Assembly: GCA_963759735.1 (NCBI GenBank)
Contig: CAVXAF010000001.1
Span: 372,001 to 436,000 of the forward strand
Length of the DNA: 64,000 bases
From: Hyphomicrobium_A sp963759735
GTDB taxonomy: Bacteria > Pseudomonadota > Alphaproteobacteria > Rhizobiales > Hyphomicrobiaceae
Direction: 5' to 3'
This document shows, piece after piece, positions 54,667 to 63,924 of this stretch. A program made the position numbers and the translations under genes. The notes beneath the pieces are model-generated. The model was not told where the DNA came from. It did no database searches and saw nothing but the letters and a program-made list of their open reading frames with translations. How positions within the stretch are numbered: position 1 is the first letter of the stretch; each line of letters begins with the position of its first letter.

Positions 54667-56977
54667 ATGTCGTCAGTTTGCGTTCGCTGTGCGCGAGGTG
54701 CGTTTGTTTTGGTATCTTTGACGGTTCTGTCCACGGAACCGAGCGCGCAAACAGCGCCCGAGCCGGCACCCCAACAGACCGATCTGCCAGCGCTGACAGT
54801 CGAGACGACGAAGCAGGCACCAAAGAAGAAGAAGCAACAGCAAGCCGCGAAAGCTGCAAAGAAAGCGGCGCCCCAACCGGATGTCGCACCCGCACCGGCT
54901 CCTTCGACGCTGCTGCCGAAGGAAGCAGGTTCGCAGCTCGGGTTGCCCCGAGCATATGCGGGCGGCCAGGTCGCGACAGGCGGCCGCGTCGGACTGCTTG
55001 GCAATCTCGACTACTCCGACTCCCCCTTCAGCGGCGCTTCCTATACGTCTCAGCTCATCCAGAACCAGCAATCAACGAGCATCGGCGACGTCCTGATGAA
55101 TGACCCCACTGTCAGGGTCGCTCAGGGTTTCGGCAACTTTCAGGAAGTTTACATTATCCGCGGCTTCCCGCTGTACTCGGACGATGTTTCGCTCAACGGT
55201 CTCTACGGCATCGTGCCGCGTCAGTTCGTTGCCGCTCCGCTCGTTGAACGGGTGGAGATTTTGCGCGGCGTCAGCGCCTTCGCGAACGGTCTAGCGCCTG
55301 GCGACAGCGGTGTCGGCGGAACGGTCAATCTTGTTCCCAAGCGTGCCCCCCTCGATGACCTTACGAGCATCACGCTTGGATATGAGAGCACCGGTCAGGT
55401 CGTCACTACGGCCGACATCGCTCGTCGCTTCGGAAGCGCCAAGGAATGGGGGGTACGCGTCGGTGCAACGGGACGGACCGGCACAACGTCGATCGACGAT
55501 GAAGAACGCGAGCTTGGGGCAGCGTCCTTCGGCATCGACTACACCAGCAGAACCGTCAGATTCACGGCCGACCTCGGATATCAGAACCATCGCCTCGACA
55601 GCCCACGACCGCAGGTGACGCCTGCCAGCGCGGTGCCCGCTCCGCCGGATGCAGATCAGAACTACGCGCAACCCTGGACCTACGCGAACGATCGCAATCT
55701 CTTCTTCGTATCTCGCGGCGAAGTCGACCTTAGCGAGTCTGTCACTGCCTGGGCGGCGGGAGGATTCCGTTTTGGCGAGGAGGAGAACGTCCTGTGGAAT
55801 CCCACTGCAACGCCCGATGGAAGCTTGAACGGCTACCGCTTCGATAACGCGCGGGAGGACGAGGCTTATTCCGGCGATGCGGGCGTCAGAAGTCAAATTC
55901 GATACCGGGTCAGTGGCCCACCGCGTGGTCGTGTCGGGGTCTGCGACCTATCTCAACTCCAAAAACGCCTATGCCTTCTCCAATTTCGCAGGGTTCCCTG
56001 GAGGAACGCTGAGCAACCCACTGGCGGCCCCTGCTCCGCCTGCGAATTTCTTCGTAGGCGGCGAACTTTCCGATCCGCTAACGACAAATGAAACGCGGAC
56101 ATCGGGCGTCGCAGTCGCCGACACGCTGGCTTTCTTGAACGATAGCATCCTGGTCACCGTCGGCGCGCGCTATCAGGAAATTACCCAGAAGTCCTTCGAC
56201 TACAACACCGGCGCCCTGGCTTCGGAATCGGACGGCTCGGCGGTCACTCCAGCGTTCGGCTTGGTCGTGAAGCCGTTTAGCAGCGTTTCCCTTTTCGCCA
56301 ATTATGCTGAGGCACTACAGCGTGGTGGGATCGCCCCGGCGACCAGCGGCGGTCAACCCGTTTCCAACGCAGGTACGGTGCTCGATCCCTACGTGAGCGA
56401 GCAATACGAGTTCGGCACCAAGTACGACGGCGGGTACTTTGGCGCTACGCTGAGCTGGTTCTCGATCACGCAGCAGCAGGCGATCATCGAGAACCAAATC
56501 TTCCAGGCGTCGGGAGAGCAGCTCAACCGCGGTGTCGAGCTGTCGTTCTACGGCGAGCCGGTCAAAGGGTTCAGGCTTCTTGGCGGGTTCACCGTCGTGG
56601 ATGCCGTGCTTGAGAACACACAGGACGGCGCAAACGAGGGTAATGACGCCGTCGGGGTGCCGCGGTTCCAGGGCAATCTCGGAGCCGAATGGGATGTGCC
56701 GTACATCGCCGGACTGACAGTCGATGGAAGACTGATCTATACGGGCGAGCAATATACGAATGCAGCCAATACATTCGAAGTCGACAGCTGGACGCGGGTT
56801 GATCTGGGCATTCGTTACGCGACGGTCTGGGACGCCACGCCGGTCACGCTGCGGGCGCGCGTCGAAAATGTTGCCGACAACTCCTACTGGGCGTCAGTAG
56901 GTGGGTATCCGGGCGCAAACTACCTCGTGCAGGGCGCTCCCAGGACGTTCCTGACAAGCGTGACCATGGATTTCTGA
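54667..56977 (+). CDS. TonB-dependent siderophore receptor (one frameshift)
   Basis: Corrected length 769 residues. Start at an ATG with GGAG 10 bases upstream; signal peptide, a Lys/Ala/Pro/Gln-rich spacer, plug domain (SIGDVLMNDPTVRVAQGFG, EVYIIRGFPLYSDDVSLNGL, VERVEILRGVSAFANGL) of the FhuA/FecA-like siderophore class, then the barrel. The frame changes at about 55890 (one extra A in gtcagaAgtcaa), and the rest (KFDTGSVAHRVVVSGS to the final TSVTMDF) is in the next frame. Followed by PepSY and small membrane protein genes, the usual iron-siderophore grouping. Confidence 0.87.
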
Positions 56978-56980
56978 GCA

Positions 56981-58078
56981 TTGGGTTCGCGAGCTATCCG
57001 GGTTTGGTCATGGGTGCACAAATGGACCAGTCTAGTTTGCACTGGCTTCCTGCTCATGCTGTGCCTGACCGGACTGCCGCTGATCTTCCATGACGAGATC
57101 GACGAAGCGCTAAACCCGAGCAAATGGGCGCCCGCCAACCCAGGCGGGGCCCTTCTCGACCTCGACGCGTTGTTGGATATCGCCCTCAAGCAGCGGCCGG
57201 GTGAAGTTCCCATTTTCATGAGCTTCGACGTCGACCGTCCGGTCGTGAACGTGACGACGGGCGCCTCAGTTTCTGTTCCAGGCTCCGCAATGCGCTTCGC
57301 GTCTTATGACCGGACCAGCGGCGATCGCGTGCCCGCCGCGGACGTCGGTGAGGGGGTCATGCATTTTTTGCTGCAGCTCCACACGGATATGTTTCTGGGC
57401 CTGCCCGGCATGTTGTTTCTCGGGTTCATGGGATTTCTCTTCGCGACCGCGATCGTTTCCGGAGTGGTGCTTTATGGCCCGTTCATGCGGACGCTGGATT
57501 TCGGAGCGATTCGAGTCACTCGGTCAGGCCGCGGCAAATGGCTCGACTATCACAACTTCTTCGGCATCGTCACCGTCGCTTGGGCGATGGTCGTCGGACT
57601 GACCGGCGTCATCAATACGCTGGAGCAACCGATCATATCCTACTGGCGGCAGAACGCCCTTGCCGACCTTGTGAGGCATGCGGAGAGCAGACCCAGCGAG
57701 GCGCGGCAGACAGCTTCCCTGGATCGAGCTGTTGCTGCGGCTGTGTCCGCTGCGCCGGGCATGAACCTGCAGTTTGTCGCGTTCCCTGGCAGCCCATTCT
57801 CGACGTCGACGCACTACGCGATTTTCCTGCACGGTCGCACGCCGCTGACCGAGCACATCATTACGCCGGCTTTGATTGATGCCACTGACGGGCGCTTTGA
57901 CGGACTACGGGAGATGCCTTGGTATGTGAAGGCTTTGGCTCTCTCTCGGCCGCTTCATTTTGGGGACTATGGCGGATTGCCATTGAAGATCGTGTGGGCG
58001 GTCCTCGATATCGTGACGATCCTGATTTTGGTCAGCGGTCTCTATTTATGGAAAAAAAGAAGAAGCGTGCGCAGTTGA
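56981..58078 (+). CDS. PepSY-domain membrane protein
   Basis: 365 residues from a TTG start 3 bases after the receptor stop; the start is weakly supported (an in-frame GTG follows 10 codons later). Four membrane segments: about 12-35, 128-150, 180-205 and 335-355, with a periplasmic PepSY-type region between. Proteins of this class next to siderophore receptors are thought to reduce iron-siderophore complexes. VHKWTSLVCTGFLLMLCLTGLP and LHTDMFLGLPG (His residues that might bind haem) are typical. Confidence 0.84.
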   Translation: MGSRAIRVWSWVHKWTSLVCTGFLLMLCLTGLPLIFHDEIDEALNPSKWAPANPGGALLDLDALLDIALKQRPGEVPIFMSFDVDRPVVNVTTGASVSVPGSAMRFASYDRTSGDRVPAADVGEGVMHFLLQLHTDMFLGLPGMLFLGFMGFLFATAIVSGVVLYGPFMRTLDFGAIRVTRSGRGKWLDYHNFFGIVTVAWAMVVGLTGVINTLEQPIISYWRQNALADLVRHAESRPSEARQTASLDRAVAAAVSAAPGMNLQFVAFPGSPFSTSTHYAIFLHGRTPLTEHIITPALIDATDGRFDGLREMPWYVKALALSRPLHFGDYGGLPLKIVWAVLDIVTILILVSGLYLWKKRRSVRS

Positions 58079-58278
58079 GAAATCGCCACAAGACGACATC
58101 GAAACGCAGTTGGAAGAGGACTTGGCGAACTTTTCGCAGCCCCCTGCTTGTTGCAATTCTAAGTCTGGCGGGGCTCTTGTGGGCACTTCTTGCCAGAGGG
58201 TCGACCGATCTGGTCGCAACTCTACTGGTTGCCGCGCCCCTGCTGGCCACTCTGTTTCTGCGACGCGATGATGCCTAG
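58048..58278 (+). CDS. Small membrane protein of the siderophore locus
   Basis: 76 residues; starts 31 bases inside the end of the PepSY gene. A strongly basic N-terminus (MEKKKKRAQLRNRHKTTSKR) is followed by two hydrophobic segments (about 33-48 and 54-70). Short two-span proteins are common behind PepSY genes. No clear ribosome site, so translation probably depends on coupling to the upstream gene. Confidence 0.6.
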   Translation: MEKKKKRAQLRNRHKTTSKRSWKRTWRTFRSPLLVAILSLAGLLWALLARGSTDLVATLLVAAPLLATLFLRRDDA

Positions 58279-58450
58279 CGCTTTTCATTGGCCAGGCATG
58301 CCGGCGGCCTCGGGACGGCGCGATGCACCTGAAACGACGCGCAAAAGCGCTCGCTTGCGGCCCCGGCACATGGCCGCTATAAAGCCGGCCTCGCCACGAG
58401 CCTCTGCTGAGGGGCTCTGGCGCTGTCCCTCAAAGGACTGATCGGTCGGG

Positions 58451-58527
58451 CGGAGCGTAGCGCAGCCTGGTAGCGCACTTGCTTCGGGAGCAAGGGGTCG
58501 GGAGTTCGAATCTCCCCGCTCCGACCA
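58451..58527 (+). tRNA. tRNA-Pro (CGG)
   Basis: Acceptor CGGAGCG/CGCTCCG, anticodon stem CTTGC/GCAAG with loop TTCGGGA (anticodon CGG), T arm with GTTCGAATC, and encoded CCA at 58525-58527. Confidence 0.95.
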
Positions 58528-58873
58528 TCACTTTGCTTTTCTCAGTAGCGCCGTCACGTTGCGGCGGCTACTTCGCGCCGCTTACGCGGCCGCGGGTGCC
58601 GGCGACATCACGCCGCTGATGGCTCCAGCACGAGCCGCCGCGGGCTCCGTCGCTCGTGCGAACAGTGCGGTCAATTCCCCGCCAGCGCGCTACGGCAAAA
58701 CGCCGAAACGACAATTCGCAATCCCAAACCTGATCGCGCGCGGCGTTGCCAATCTGCGGCCTTATCGGCTCTTGCACGGCTTGTCCTCCCTACGCAGGCG
58801 AGCACGAGCATTCTCTGGCCCGCGATCGCTGGCAGGGAACGGCGGGCGCGGCCCGACGGTTCCTGTCGCGGTA
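58528..58873. other. Intergenic stretch, no gene recognised
   Basis: 346 bases between tRNA-Pro and the stop of the Gly/Pro-rich secreted protein. No repeat, promoter or coding motif seen. Confidence 0.4.
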
Positions 58874-59656
58874 TTAAAGATGCGGCTCGGTGAGCGTGCG
58901 GTTGCAGGTCTCGCGCCACTTGTCTTTCGTCATGTGCGTGTCCTCGTCCCAGGCGGCCTCGCACTCGGCCATGGTCTTGCCTGTGGCACCCTCGCGGTTG
59001 CCCGAGCCGCCGCCGGAAAGGCGGGCCGGATCACCGCTGGTGGCGGGAGTGTCGCCAGGCGAGGCCTGATCGGGAAGGCCGGGAGTGGTGGCCTGCGTGC
59101 CCGCAGCGCCGCCGGCACCGGGGTCCGACGGCGGAATCTGGGTGCCGGCAGGCCCCCTGAGCGCGCGCTGGCGCGCCGCCTCAAGCGCTGGACCTGAAGG
59201 ATAGCCGGTGCCCGATGGCGTCGATGTTCCAGCCGGGGCCGGCGCGCCGCCGGGCGAATAGGTTCCCGGAGCCGTTGCGCTGGCGAGGCCGAGGTCGCGG
59301 GCTGGTTGCTGAGACTGCGGGGATCATTGATACCCCTGACCGCGCCGTCGGATGTGCCGCCGGGACCAACTCTCGCCGCTGGGCTGGTCATGCCGCTGCT
59401 GGGACTGGCGGTCGAGCCGGCCCCGGTTGAACCGGCGCCCGTTGAGCGAGCCGGCGCCCGTTGAACCGGCGGCGGAGCCGCCGCTTGCGCCCCCAGATCC
59501 GCCACCAGCCGAGCCGCCGCCCGAGGAACCACCGCCGGATGACCCGCCTCCGCCTCCGCCACCGCCGCCTGACTGAGCCAGCACGGGCGATGCCACCAGC
59601 AGAAGCGCTGCTGCGAAGGCCAGCGCATTGCAGCGCGCATTGTTGTTGTGATGCAT
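58874..59656 (-). CDS. Secreted Gly/Ser/Pro-rich protein with conserved Cys-containing end (two compensating indels)
   Basis: Signal peptide (MHHNNNARCNALAFAAALLLVASPVLA), then a Gly/Ser run of about 40 residues, a low-complexity Ser/Pro/Ala/Gly middle and a compact end of about 30 residues (MAECEAAWDEDTHMTKDKWRETCNRT) with two cysteines. The frame is lost near 59452 (extra C) and regained between about 59280 and 59320, so start and stop share one frame; without the indels the protein is about 260 residues. The end segment resembles short Cys-containing ends of other alphaproteobacterial secreted proteins. Function unknown. Confidence 0.6.
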
Positions 59657-59739
59657 TGTCGGACCTCGCGCTTTCCGGCGACTGTTACCGGGCCAATTGC
59701 TTCGTGGCGGCGCGAGTTCCACTCAGGGAACAAACGCCG

Positions 59740-60831
59740 TTAACACCCGCTTCTGCTCGAAGTGCGGACGTGGAGGAGCAAGAGAGTTGCCGCCTCGTCT
59801 GAGGGGAGGGCAGAGAAGGCGCGCTTCAGTGCCTTTCTCGGCGCCCCAGCAAGCAGCCGGGCCAATTTCCCGTCGAGGTAGGCCGCCAATATCTCCGGAT
59901 GCACGTAGCATTTGCGGCAGATGGCCGGCGTATTCCCGAGCCGCGCAGCGACGCTCTTGATGGCGCCGGAAATGTTGCGCTTGGCATCCGAAGCGGTGAC
60001 GACGGGCGCCAACTCGCGGAGCGCCATGGCGGCGAGTACGGTGCCCGCCCAAGTGCGGAAGTCCTTAGCACTGACCTCGACACCGGCGAGCGAGCGCAGG
60101 TAGTCGTTGACGTCGGCGGACGTGATCTGGCGCACCTCCCCATCCTCGTCCTCATATTGAAACAGGTGCTGTCCGGGCAATTCCTGACAGGAGCGGACGA
60201 TGCGCAGGGCGCGGCGATCGCTGAGCTTCAGGTTCCAATCCTTCCCCGACTTGCCGCGAAACTTGAAACGCAGCTCACTGCCCGAGAACGTGACGTGTCG
60301 ATCTTGCAGTGTGGTCAGCCCATAACTGCCATTGTCGCGCGCGTATTCGCGATTGCCGACCCGCACAAGCGTGATGTCCAGCAGATGCGCGACCGTCGCC
60401 AGGACCTTGCGCCGGCCCAGTCCTCGCTCTCCCATATGCCGAGCGATCGCGCGGCGTATTTTGGGAAGCGCCATCGCAAAGGCCTGCAGGCGGTCGAACT
60501 TCGCCTCGTCGCGAATGCGCGACCAGTCGGGATGATAGCGGTACTGCTTGCGGCCACGCGCATCCCGCCCCGTCGCCTGGATATGCCCGTTGGCGCGCGC
60601 GCATATCCATACGTCGGTCCATGCAGGTGGAATGACGAGACTGCGAATGCGGGCGAGCGTGCCCGTGTCGCGCACTGCCTTTCCGTCTGGCGAGCGATAG
60701 CTGAACGACCGGCCACTTGGGCGGCGGGTCAGGCCGGGTTCATTGTCGCTCACAAAGCGCAAGCCAGCCGCCTCGGCGCTGGCGCACGAAGTTGATGGCA
60801 ATTCCTCTGAAGACGGTAAGTCCTTCAGCAT
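59740..60831 (-). CDS. DNA topoisomerase IB (poxvirus/eukaryote-like)
   Basis: 363 residues. Relaxes supercoils through a 3'-phosphotyrosine link. The N-terminal domain has LVIPPAWTDVWICARANGHIQATGRDARGRKQYRYH (in part). The catalytic domain carries the conserved Arg/Lys/Arg/His set: VRVGNREYARDNGSYGLTTL, FKFRGKSGKDW, the segment FRTWAGTV and the active-site tyrosine in AICRKCYVHPEIL. Such enzymes are found in a minority of bacteria, including many Alphaproteobacteria. No partner genes nearby. Confidence 0.93.
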   Translation of the reverse strand: MLKDLPSSEELPSTSCASAEAAGLRFVSDNEPGLTRRPSGRSFSYRSPDGKAVRDTGTLARIRSLVIPPAWTDVWICARANGHIQATGRDARGRKQYRYHPDWSRIRDEAKFDRLQAFAMALPKIRRAIARHMGERGLGRRKVLATVAHLLDITLVRVGNREYARDNGSYGLTTLQDRHVTFSGSELRFKFRGKSGKDWNLKLSDRRALRIVRSCQELPGQHLFQYEDEDGEVRQITSADVNDYLRSLAGVEVSAKDFRTWAGTVLAAMALRELAPVVTASDAKRNISGAIKSVAARLGNTPAICRKCYVHPEILAAYLDGKLARLLAGAPRKALKRAFSALPSDEAATLLLLHVRTSSRSGC

Positions 60832-60924
60832 GCAACTCGCGCCCCTTCGAAACGACGCGTCGACAACGCGCGCCCGAGCGCGCGAGTTGCATACTGCTGA
60901 AGGTCTAGTTGATGGCCGGGCGAA

Positions 60925-61119
60925 CTATTCCGTGCGCACCGGCGGTGGGGTGTTGGGGATGACCTGTTCAACGGCCGGGCGGCTCGCGTTCTCGTCGGGA
61001 ACTACAGCCACGAGAATTATAGCGGCCAGGACACCCAAGCCGAGCATGGCAACCACCCAGGTGGCTCCAGTCTCTATCGCGCGTTTGCGCGAGGCGGGAA
61101 AATCTTGGTGACGTGCCAT
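60925..61119 (-). CDS. Small single-span membrane protein
   Basis: 64 residues with one membrane segment (about 20-42, WVVAMLGLGVLAAIILVAVV), a basic N-terminus and a Pro/Val-rich C-terminus. AAGGAGA stands 6 bases before the ATG, a strong ribosome site. Divergent from the metallo-hydrolase gene. Family not recognised. Confidence 0.65.
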   Translation of the reverse strand: MARHQDFPASRKRAIETGATWVVAMLGLGVLAAIILVAVVPDENASRPAVEQVIPNTPPPVRTE

Positions 61120-61261
61120 AAGACATCTCCTTCCTGCCGGGCTAACCCCCTCAGGCTGGCAACCGTTCCGCCTCCCTGCGGCGGCGCTGGCCCGCGTGGC
61201 GATCGGTCTCTACGCTAGGCATCGCCATAGGAAACTGCTTCAAACGTCAGTAAAGTTCGAG

Positions 61262-62164
61262 ATGAGCGAAAGCCTGCAATTCAATACCGAGATGCGGTTC
61301 ACTTATGGCGAACCGACCGTCATGGCGGACGGGGTCATGCGGCTTGTCGCGCCGAACGGCGGCCCGCTCACGTTCAAGGGCACCAACACGTATCTGGTCG
61401 GCGAGCACAGCCTGGCGGTTATCGATCCGGGGCCTGCCGACGCGGCCCAGTTGGAGGCGATCATGGCCGCCGCTGCCGGCCGGCCTATAACACATGTCAT
61501 TGCCACCCACGCGCATCGCGACCACGTCGACGGAGTGGACGCGCTCGTGTCGGCGACCGGGGCGCGGACGTACGGCTACCGCCGCTCAGAGATCCCGGTC
61601 GGCGGCGGGGGAGACACCGAGGCGGAATACGTTGGCCACGGTTTTGCGCCCGACATTCACCTGGGGCATTCCGATGTCGTTGCAGGCGAAGATTGGCAGC
61701 TCACCGCCCTGCACACCCCGGGTCACGCGCCTGACCACCTGAGCCTGGCACTTGATGGACGCGGCATTGTTTTCTCGGGCGATCACGTCATGGGCTGGAA
61801 CACGACTGTGGTGGCGCCGCCGGAAGGCCGGATGGCGGACTACCTCACCTCCCTGCAGCTGCTGCTGGAGCGCGAGGACACTCTGCTGCTGCCGGGGCAC
61901 GGTGGCAGCATCGAGGAGCCGCGACGCATCGTGAAGGCCTATCTGCTGCACCGCAAATGGCGTGAGCAGGCCATCCTCGACGCCGTGCGCAAGGGTACGA
62001 ACACCGTGCGCGCGCTGTTGCCGGTCATCTATCGCGATCTCGATAAGGCCGTCATCGGTGCAGCAGCGCTGTCGCTGCGCGCGCACATCGAGCACCTCGC
62101 CGAGCGCGGACTTATCGCCGGCGACGATTTCTCGAACGTCGACTGCGTGGCCGTTCCTCTTTAG
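61262..62164 (+). CDS. Metallo-beta-lactamase-fold hydrolase (LACTB2-like)
   Basis: 300 residues. Zinc site HAHRDHVDGV near residue 80, then His in HTPGHAPDHLSL and Asp in FSGDHVMGW, with a C-terminal winged-helix-like tail (AALSLRAHIEHLAERGLI). The LACTB2/GloB-like group includes nucleases and thioesterases; substrate unknown. Start at the ATG giving MSESLQFNTEMRF. Its 3' end overlaps the converging DUF1499 gene by 53 bases. Confidence 0.87.
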   Translation: MSESLQFNTEMRFTYGEPTVMADGVMRLVAPNGGPLTFKGTNTYLVGEHSLAVIDPGPADAAQLEAIMAAAAGRPITHVIATHAHRDHVDGVDALVSATGARTYGYRRSEIPVGGGGDTEAEYVGHGFAPDIHLGHSDVVAGEDWQLTALHTPGHAPDHLSLALDGRGIVFSGDHVMGWNTTVVAPPEGRMADYLTSLQLLLEREDTLLLPGHGGSIEEPRRIVKAYLLHRKWREQAILDAVRKGTNTVRALLPVIYRDLDKAVIGAAALSLRAHIEHLAERGLIAGDDFSNVDCVAVPL

Positions 62165-62972
62165 CCTCGGCGGCCTCGTCCACCGGCTCGGCACGCGCGG
62201 CCGGCACGGTCAATTCCATCACCACGACGATTTCTTTGAGGATCTGCCGGACGCGCTCGGCATTGCGCCCGAGGTCGTGCGAGCCGTAACGCGAGGCCGA
62301 GCGTATATCGAGACGCGCATGGCGCTCGGTTCCGGCCACACGGATGGCGACATCGTCATAGAGGCCGAGGATGAGAGTGCGGTCAGCGATCTCGATGAGT
62401 CCGGGACGGCCTGCATCGGGCGCCTCCTGGTGCACGATATCCAGCTTCAGCCGTTTGGCGGCCTGCACGGCAAGCTCGAAAACCTCATCGGTCGCCCGAT
62501 CGATCTCGATGGGCGTGATGTCCGGGTAGGCCGCCAACTGCTTGCGCGCGAAGGAGGGGCCTGGATAGACCACCGGATTGCTCCCCGGCGGCCGCAGCTT
62601 GGCGATCTCGACGAACGGAGGCGGGTTGTTCATGTCGGTGGTGACGTCGGTGATACTGGGCAAACCGTCGTACTGCGGCAGGAAAATAAGTGGCCAGCCC
62701 ATCAGTCCGACACTGACAAGGAGCGCGAAGACGATGCGGGCAGTGCCCGGACGCCCGGTGCGCCAAATGCCGGCGATCGCGGCGATCGACATGAGCATCG
62801 ACAGGCCGGCGCCCAGGAAGGCGACCCCGGCGAGATTCTCGGCGATCGGCGTCGGCAGTGAGAACAGCCGGTGCAGGAAAATCGACGTACCCATAAGGAC
62901 CGCGGAGAAAACGGCGAGGCGGCTCGTCCAGCGAGCGAAAAAGGACGGACGAAGGGGGGGCGGCGACCTCAT
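62112..62972 (-). CDS. DUF1499 membrane protein
   Basis: 286 residues from ATG at 62972; an ATG at 63032 would add 20 residues, partly hydrophobic. Three N-terminal membrane segments (LAVFSAVLMGTSIFLHRL, NLAGVAFLGAGLSMLMSIAAIAG and IVFALLVSVGLMGWPLIFLP), then a soluble DUF1499 domain with VVYPGPSFARKQLAAYPDI and DVAIRVAGTERHARLDIRSASRYG (in part), and an Arg-rich tail. Function unknown; related domains occur next to lipid or photosynthesis genes. Confidence 0.8.
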   Translation of the reverse strand: MRSPPPLRPSFFARWTSRLAVFSAVLMGTSIFLHRLFSLPTPIAENLAGVAFLGAGLSMLMSIAAIAGIWRTGRPGTARIVFALLVSVGLMGWPLIFLPQYDGLPSITDVTTDMNNPPPFVEIAKLRPPGSNPVVYPGPSFARKQLAAYPDITPIEIDRATDEVFELAVQAAKRLKLDIVHQEAPDAGRPGLIEIADRTLILGLYDDVAIRVAGTERHARLDIRSASRYGSHDLGRNAERVRQILKEIVVVMELTVPAARAEPVDEAAEAKEERPRSRRSRNRRRR

Positions 62973-63165
62973 GCCCGGCACGCCATCGACAGGGGCGGCG
63001 TGGAGTGCGGCGAAGATCACGGCGAGGATCATAGCGACGTTGCAATCCCTGGGTTGGCGGCGCGCCGGCCGCCCGCCGTTCGAGCATAGGCCGGCGGGGA
63101 AGAATAGCGCAGAATCAGGCGAAAAAAGCGATATCCCACAGAAAGGCCGCCCCAAAGCGGCGTTC

Positions 63166-63924
63166 TCAGACGTGCTGGCCGCCATTGATGTGCAGCTCCG
63201 CTCCGTGCACGTAGCTCGACTGCTCGCTGCACAGAAAATAAATGGCCCTGGCCACCTCCTCGGGCGATCCCAAGCGGTGCATCGGGATCTGCTCCTCGAC
63301 GATCTTGCCGGTGCCCGGCGACAGAATGGCTGTGTCGATCTCCCCCGGGGAGATGGAATTGACGCGAATGCCGCGCGGCCCGAAGTCGGCAGCCATCTCG
63401 CGCGTCAACGCCGCCAGTGCCGCTTTGGATGTTGCGTAGGCCGATCCTGCGAATGGATGCACGCGGCTGCCGGCGATCGAGGTGACGTTGACGACGGCGC
63501 CCTGTGCCCGCTCAAGCTCGTCGAAAAGGCCCCGCGCCAGCATGATGGGCGCAAAGAAGTTCACCTGGAAGACCTGGCGCCAGTCGTCGATGTCCGTGGC
63601 CAGCGAGTTGAGCCGTCCGCCACCCGCGGTCTTCGGGCTGATGCCGGCGTTGTTGACCAGGGCATCGAGGTGCGAGCCGTCCGCAGCGAGGCGCTCCTTC
63701 AATTCGGCGATGGCGCGCACGGTGTCGGCGGCGTCGGCAAGGTCAACCTGCAGATGATTGTCGCGTCCTTTTTCCCAGGGACACTGCTCGGGGAACGGAT
63801 GACGCGAGCAGCTGATGACACGCCAGCCGGCCGACGCAAAACGCTTCACGGTTGCATGCCCGATGCCACGCGAGGCGCCCGTAAGGACCAGTGTCTTGCG
63901 CGTCTGATTGCCGCCCGTCGGCAT
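63166..63924 (-). CDS. SDR family oxidoreductase
   Basis: 252 residues from ATG at 63924 (an ATG at 63948 adds 8). Classical short-chain dehydrogenase: VLTGASRGIGHATVKRF, ALVNNAGISP, NVTSIAGSRV, the catalytic Tyr-x3-Lys in GSAYATSKAALAALT, then SPGEIDTAIL and ELHINGGQHV. Substrate unknown. The 76 bases beyond it to the window end hold nothing recognisable. Confidence 0.85.
   Translation of the reverse strand: MPTGGNQTRKTLVLTGASRGIGHATVKRFASAGWRVISCSRHPFPEQCPWEKGRDNHLQVDLADAADTVRAIAELKERLAADGSHLDALVNNAGISPKTAGGGRLNSLATDIDDWRQVFQVNFFAPIMLARGLFDELERAQGAVVNVTSIAGSRVHPFAGSAYATSKAALAALTREMAADFGPRGIRVNSISPGEIDTAILSPGTGKIVEEQIPMHRLGSPEEVARAIYFLCSEQSSYVHGAELHINGGQHV

Noticed and set aside
59380..59580. 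Repeats of GCCGGTTGAACCGGC type suggesting a repeat array
   Set aside because: They are the codons of the Gly/Ser/Ala-rich region of the secreted protein, with irregular spacing; not CRISPR or an IS end.
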